Below are positions 62,273-64,000 of a stretch of 64,000 nt of DNA, piece after piece. This stretch comes from Acidocella aminolytica 101 = DSM 11237 (GTDB lineage Bacteria > Pseudomonadota > Alphaproteobacteria > Acetobacterales > Acetobacteraceae), in assembly GCF_900129125.1 (NCBI RefSeq), contig NZ_FQVJ01000013.1, forward strand, positions 1 through 64,000. The letters are read 5' to 3'. Numbering within the stretch: the first letter of the stretch is position 1; each line of letters starts with the position of its first letter. The position numbers were made by a program, and so were the translations under genes. Under the pieces are notes generated by a model that was not told the DNA's origin, did not search any database, and was given only the letters and a program-made list of their open reading frames with translations.

Positions 62273-64000
62273 TTAGAACCTCGTACCAAAAGAGACGCGG
62301 AATTGCTGAACCTGATCGCCCCGCTGTTTGACCACGGGCTGGGCCAGAGACAGATTGATCAGGCCAAATGGCGTGTTCCAGGACACACCCACACCGGCAC
62401 CCACGCGCGGCGCCGAACTATCCAGCAGCGTGGCCGTACCAATTGTGGACGCCCCCCACAAAGAGCCGACATCCACAAAGGCAAAGCCGGAGACCCCCAG
62501 ATCCTTGGAGACCGGCAGCGGGAAATGCAGTTCCGTGGACTGGGTCCACATATAACGGCCGCCAACCTGACCGCCGCTGCTCGTCAGCGTACCGCTGCTG
62601 TTATAAACCGGCTCGACATAGGGGCCGACACCGCCATCCGCGAAGCCGCGCAGAGAGTCACCCCCCAGAAAGAACCGATCCTCGATCTTATCCTGATACC
62701 CGCGCATATCCACCAGATAACCAGCGGAAGCGCTCAGTTTCAGAACCCAGCTAGGGTTCCCAAACACATGCTCAAGCGGGATGTAATATGAGAGATTTGG
62801 GTTAATCCGGAAATATTTGGCATCCCCGCCAAGCCCAGCGAGATCCGTTGTAATATTCAGCAGCAGGCCGGAATGCGGATCCTGATCGCTATCCAGATAA
62901 TCGAAGCTCAAAGTCTGGCTGAGCTGCGAAAGTGAAGATTTTCCAGCTTCGCTTTCGATATAGATATTCGTGCTGCTGCCAGTCGGAATATCGTAAATAT
63001 TCCGGCTACTGACCGTGTATGTAAAGGTCTGCTGGACATTCTGGTTAAAGCGGTAACCCAGCCTGATATCCGCGCCGATATTGCTCTCTGAGTAAGCATA
63101 ATTCTGCGAGGTATTCGTGTAAGAATTCGTCACCGTACGGAAAATATCCCACCCCGCGATCAGATTGCGGTCCAGAAAGTACGGGTCGGTCATGCCCACG
63201 TTGATCTGCGTGCCATGCTGAGCGATCAAGGCGTTGATTGAGGCGTTGATGCCGGTGCCGATAAAGTTATTCTGGCTCAGACCGGTATTCAGCAACGCGC
63301 CCAGGGAGGTTGAATACCCGCCACCCAAGGAGAACTGGCCGGTCGCCTGTTCCTGCACCGAAGTCTTCAACACTACCTGCTGCGGCGTGGAGCCTTGGTC
63401 GGTGCTCATCTTCACATTCTTGAAGAAGCCAAGATTCTTAATGTTCTTGGTGGATTGGTCGATCTGACTTTGATTATAGGCATCCCCTTCCGCCACAGTC
63501 AGCTCACGGCGTATGACCTTGTCTTCAGTGCGGGTGTTCCCAACAATATCGATGCGCTGAATCCAAACGCGCGGACCATTAACCACATTCAGTACGATAT
63601 TGACCGTGTGGTTCTTGTGGTCGAGCGTCACATCCGGGTTCACCGTGGCAAAAGCATAGCCCAAATTCAGGGCCCGCTTGTTCAGCGCTTCAACGCCTTC
63701 CTGCAAGGCATCGCCATCGAACCAATCGCCCTTGGAAAGCGGCACCAACCCGCGCAGCTCGCTCTCGGTCAGGTTATGAATGTTCGAGACAACCTTGATC
63801 GACCCAATCTTGTACCGGGCCCCTTCATCGACCGTGTAGGCCAAATAGAAGGATTTACGATCAGGGCTGAGATTAGCGTTGACGCTCACCACTTGGAAAT
63901 TGGCGTAGCCCTTATGGAAGTAGAATTTGTGGAGCAGATATTCGTCATACTCCACACGATCTGAATTGAACTGATCCGCGCTGGACAGGAATCGCCACCA
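62273..64000 (-). CDS. bamA: Outer membrane protein assembly factor BamA (N-terminus beyond window)
   Basis: The last 576 codons of BamA, the barrel that inserts outer-membrane proteins. The frame is open to the right edge (WWRFLSSADQFNSDRVEYDE), so an internal GTG at 63955 is not the start. Visible are part of POTRA3 (LLHKFYFHKGYANFQ), POTRA4 (YKIGSIKVVSN) and POTRA5 (VWIQRIDIVGNTRTEDKVI), then the 16-strand barrel. The conserved loop-6 motif appears as GGDSLRGFADGG. The end FRVSFGTRF is a normal barrel terminus. It heads bamA-skp-lpxD-fabZ-lpxA-lpxI. Confidence 0.95.
   Translation of the reverse strand, partial: WWRFLSSADQFNSDRVEYDEYLLHKFYFHKGYANFQVVSVNANLSPDRKSFYLAYTVDEGARYKIGSIKVVSNIHNLTESELRGLVPLSKGDWFDGDALQEGVEALNKRALNLGYAFATVNPDVTLDHKNHTVNIVLNVVNGPRVWIQRIDIVGNTRTEDKVIRRELTVAEGDAYNQSQIDQSTKNIKNLGFFKNVKMSTDQGSTPQQVVLKTSVQEQATGQFSLGGGYSTSLGALLNTGLSQNNFIGTGINASINALIAQHGTQINVGMTDPYFLDRNLIAGWDIFRTVTNSYTNTSQNYAYSESNIGADIRLGYRFNQNVQQTFTYTVSSRNIYDIPTGSSTNIYIESEAGKSSLSQLSQTLSFDYLDSDQDPHSGLLLNITTDLAGLGGDAKYFRINPNLSYYIPLEHVFGNPSWVLKLSASAGYLVDMRGYQDKIEDRFFLGGDSLRGFADGGVGPYVEPVYNSSGTLTSSGGQVGGRYMWTQSTELHFPLPVSKDLGVSGFAFVDVGSLWGASTIGTATLLDSSAPRVGAGVGVSWNTPFGLINLSLAQPVVKQRGDQVQQFRVSFGTRF

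Noticed and set aside
1-64000. CRISPR array, prophage, integrase/att sites or replication origin
   Set aside because: No regularly spaced short direct repeats, no phage structural or integrase genes, and no DnaA-box cluster were seen. The two tRNAs have no integrase or repeated 3' end beside them.

Overview
The window looks like chromosomal DNA of an alphaproteobacterium, most likely an acidophilic or acetic-acid-type member of the Acetobacteraceae. This is inferred from high G+C, the compact minus-strand run dgt-argS-SPOR-nagZ-M50-scpA-scpB-chaC-tatB-tatC-serS, an Rrf2-sufBCDSU-sufT-sufA operon, and bamA-skp-lpxD-fabZ-lpxA-lpxI. Every family assignment was made by reading the translated sequence; no database search was possible.

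Left part (1-15.7 kb): an accessory region. It holds an IS630-type transposase cut by the window edge, an IS66 tnpA remnant with an in-frame stop, a 2011-residue glycine-rich repeat autotransporter, and a divergent YczE-type membrane protein / MocR-type regulator pair with repeated half-sites between them. It also holds an IS21 istA remnant with a frameshift and a large internal deletion, then an aspartate/asparagine module: FCD-type GntR regulator, aspartate ammonia-lyase, asparagine permease and asparaginase. The permease should import asparagine, the asparaginase convert it to aspartate, and AspA convert that to fumarate plus ammonia. G+C of this module is visibly lower than in the rest of the window.

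15.7-26.2 kb: a GT-C-fold membrane glycosyltransferase facing a complete four-gene RND efflux operon (mdtA-mdtB-mdtC-NodT-type outer membrane factor), every junction a 4-base stop/start overlap. The MdtC-like pump carries an unusual insert of about 60 Ser/Thr/Ala/Gly-rich residues.

26.3-50 kb: dense housekeeping genes. They cover lysine/peptidoglycan precursor synthesis (dapD, dapE), serS, Tat export (tatB, tatC), glutathione turnover (chaC), chromosome condensation (scpA, scpB), an intramembrane protease, muropeptide recycling (nagZ), a SPOR-domain protein, argS, dgt, an ErpA-like Fe-S carrier, xthA, the SUF operon with its own Rrf2 regulator, gph and glmS. Two small uncharacterised genes follow.

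49.5-58 kb: fdhD next to a YdeP-type molybdopterin oxidoreductase, a DoxX gene carrying two mutually compensating frameshifts, tRNA-Leu(CAA), tRNA-Asn(GUU), a ureG with no other urease gene beside it, and decayed glycosyltransferase genes on both strands next to an intact sulfotransferase. This region shows active gene loss, probably of a cell-surface polysaccharide locus.

58-64 kb: envelope biogenesis, read right to left as bamA (cut by the window end), skp, lpxD, fabZ, lpxA, lpxI, then gloA. It joins outer-membrane protein insertion to lipid A synthesis.

No clear new defence or mobile system was found. The items most worth a second look are the giant repeat autotransporter, the MocR/YczE operator array, the MdtC insert, the compensated DoxX frameshift, the orphan ureG and the glycosyltransferase graveyard.
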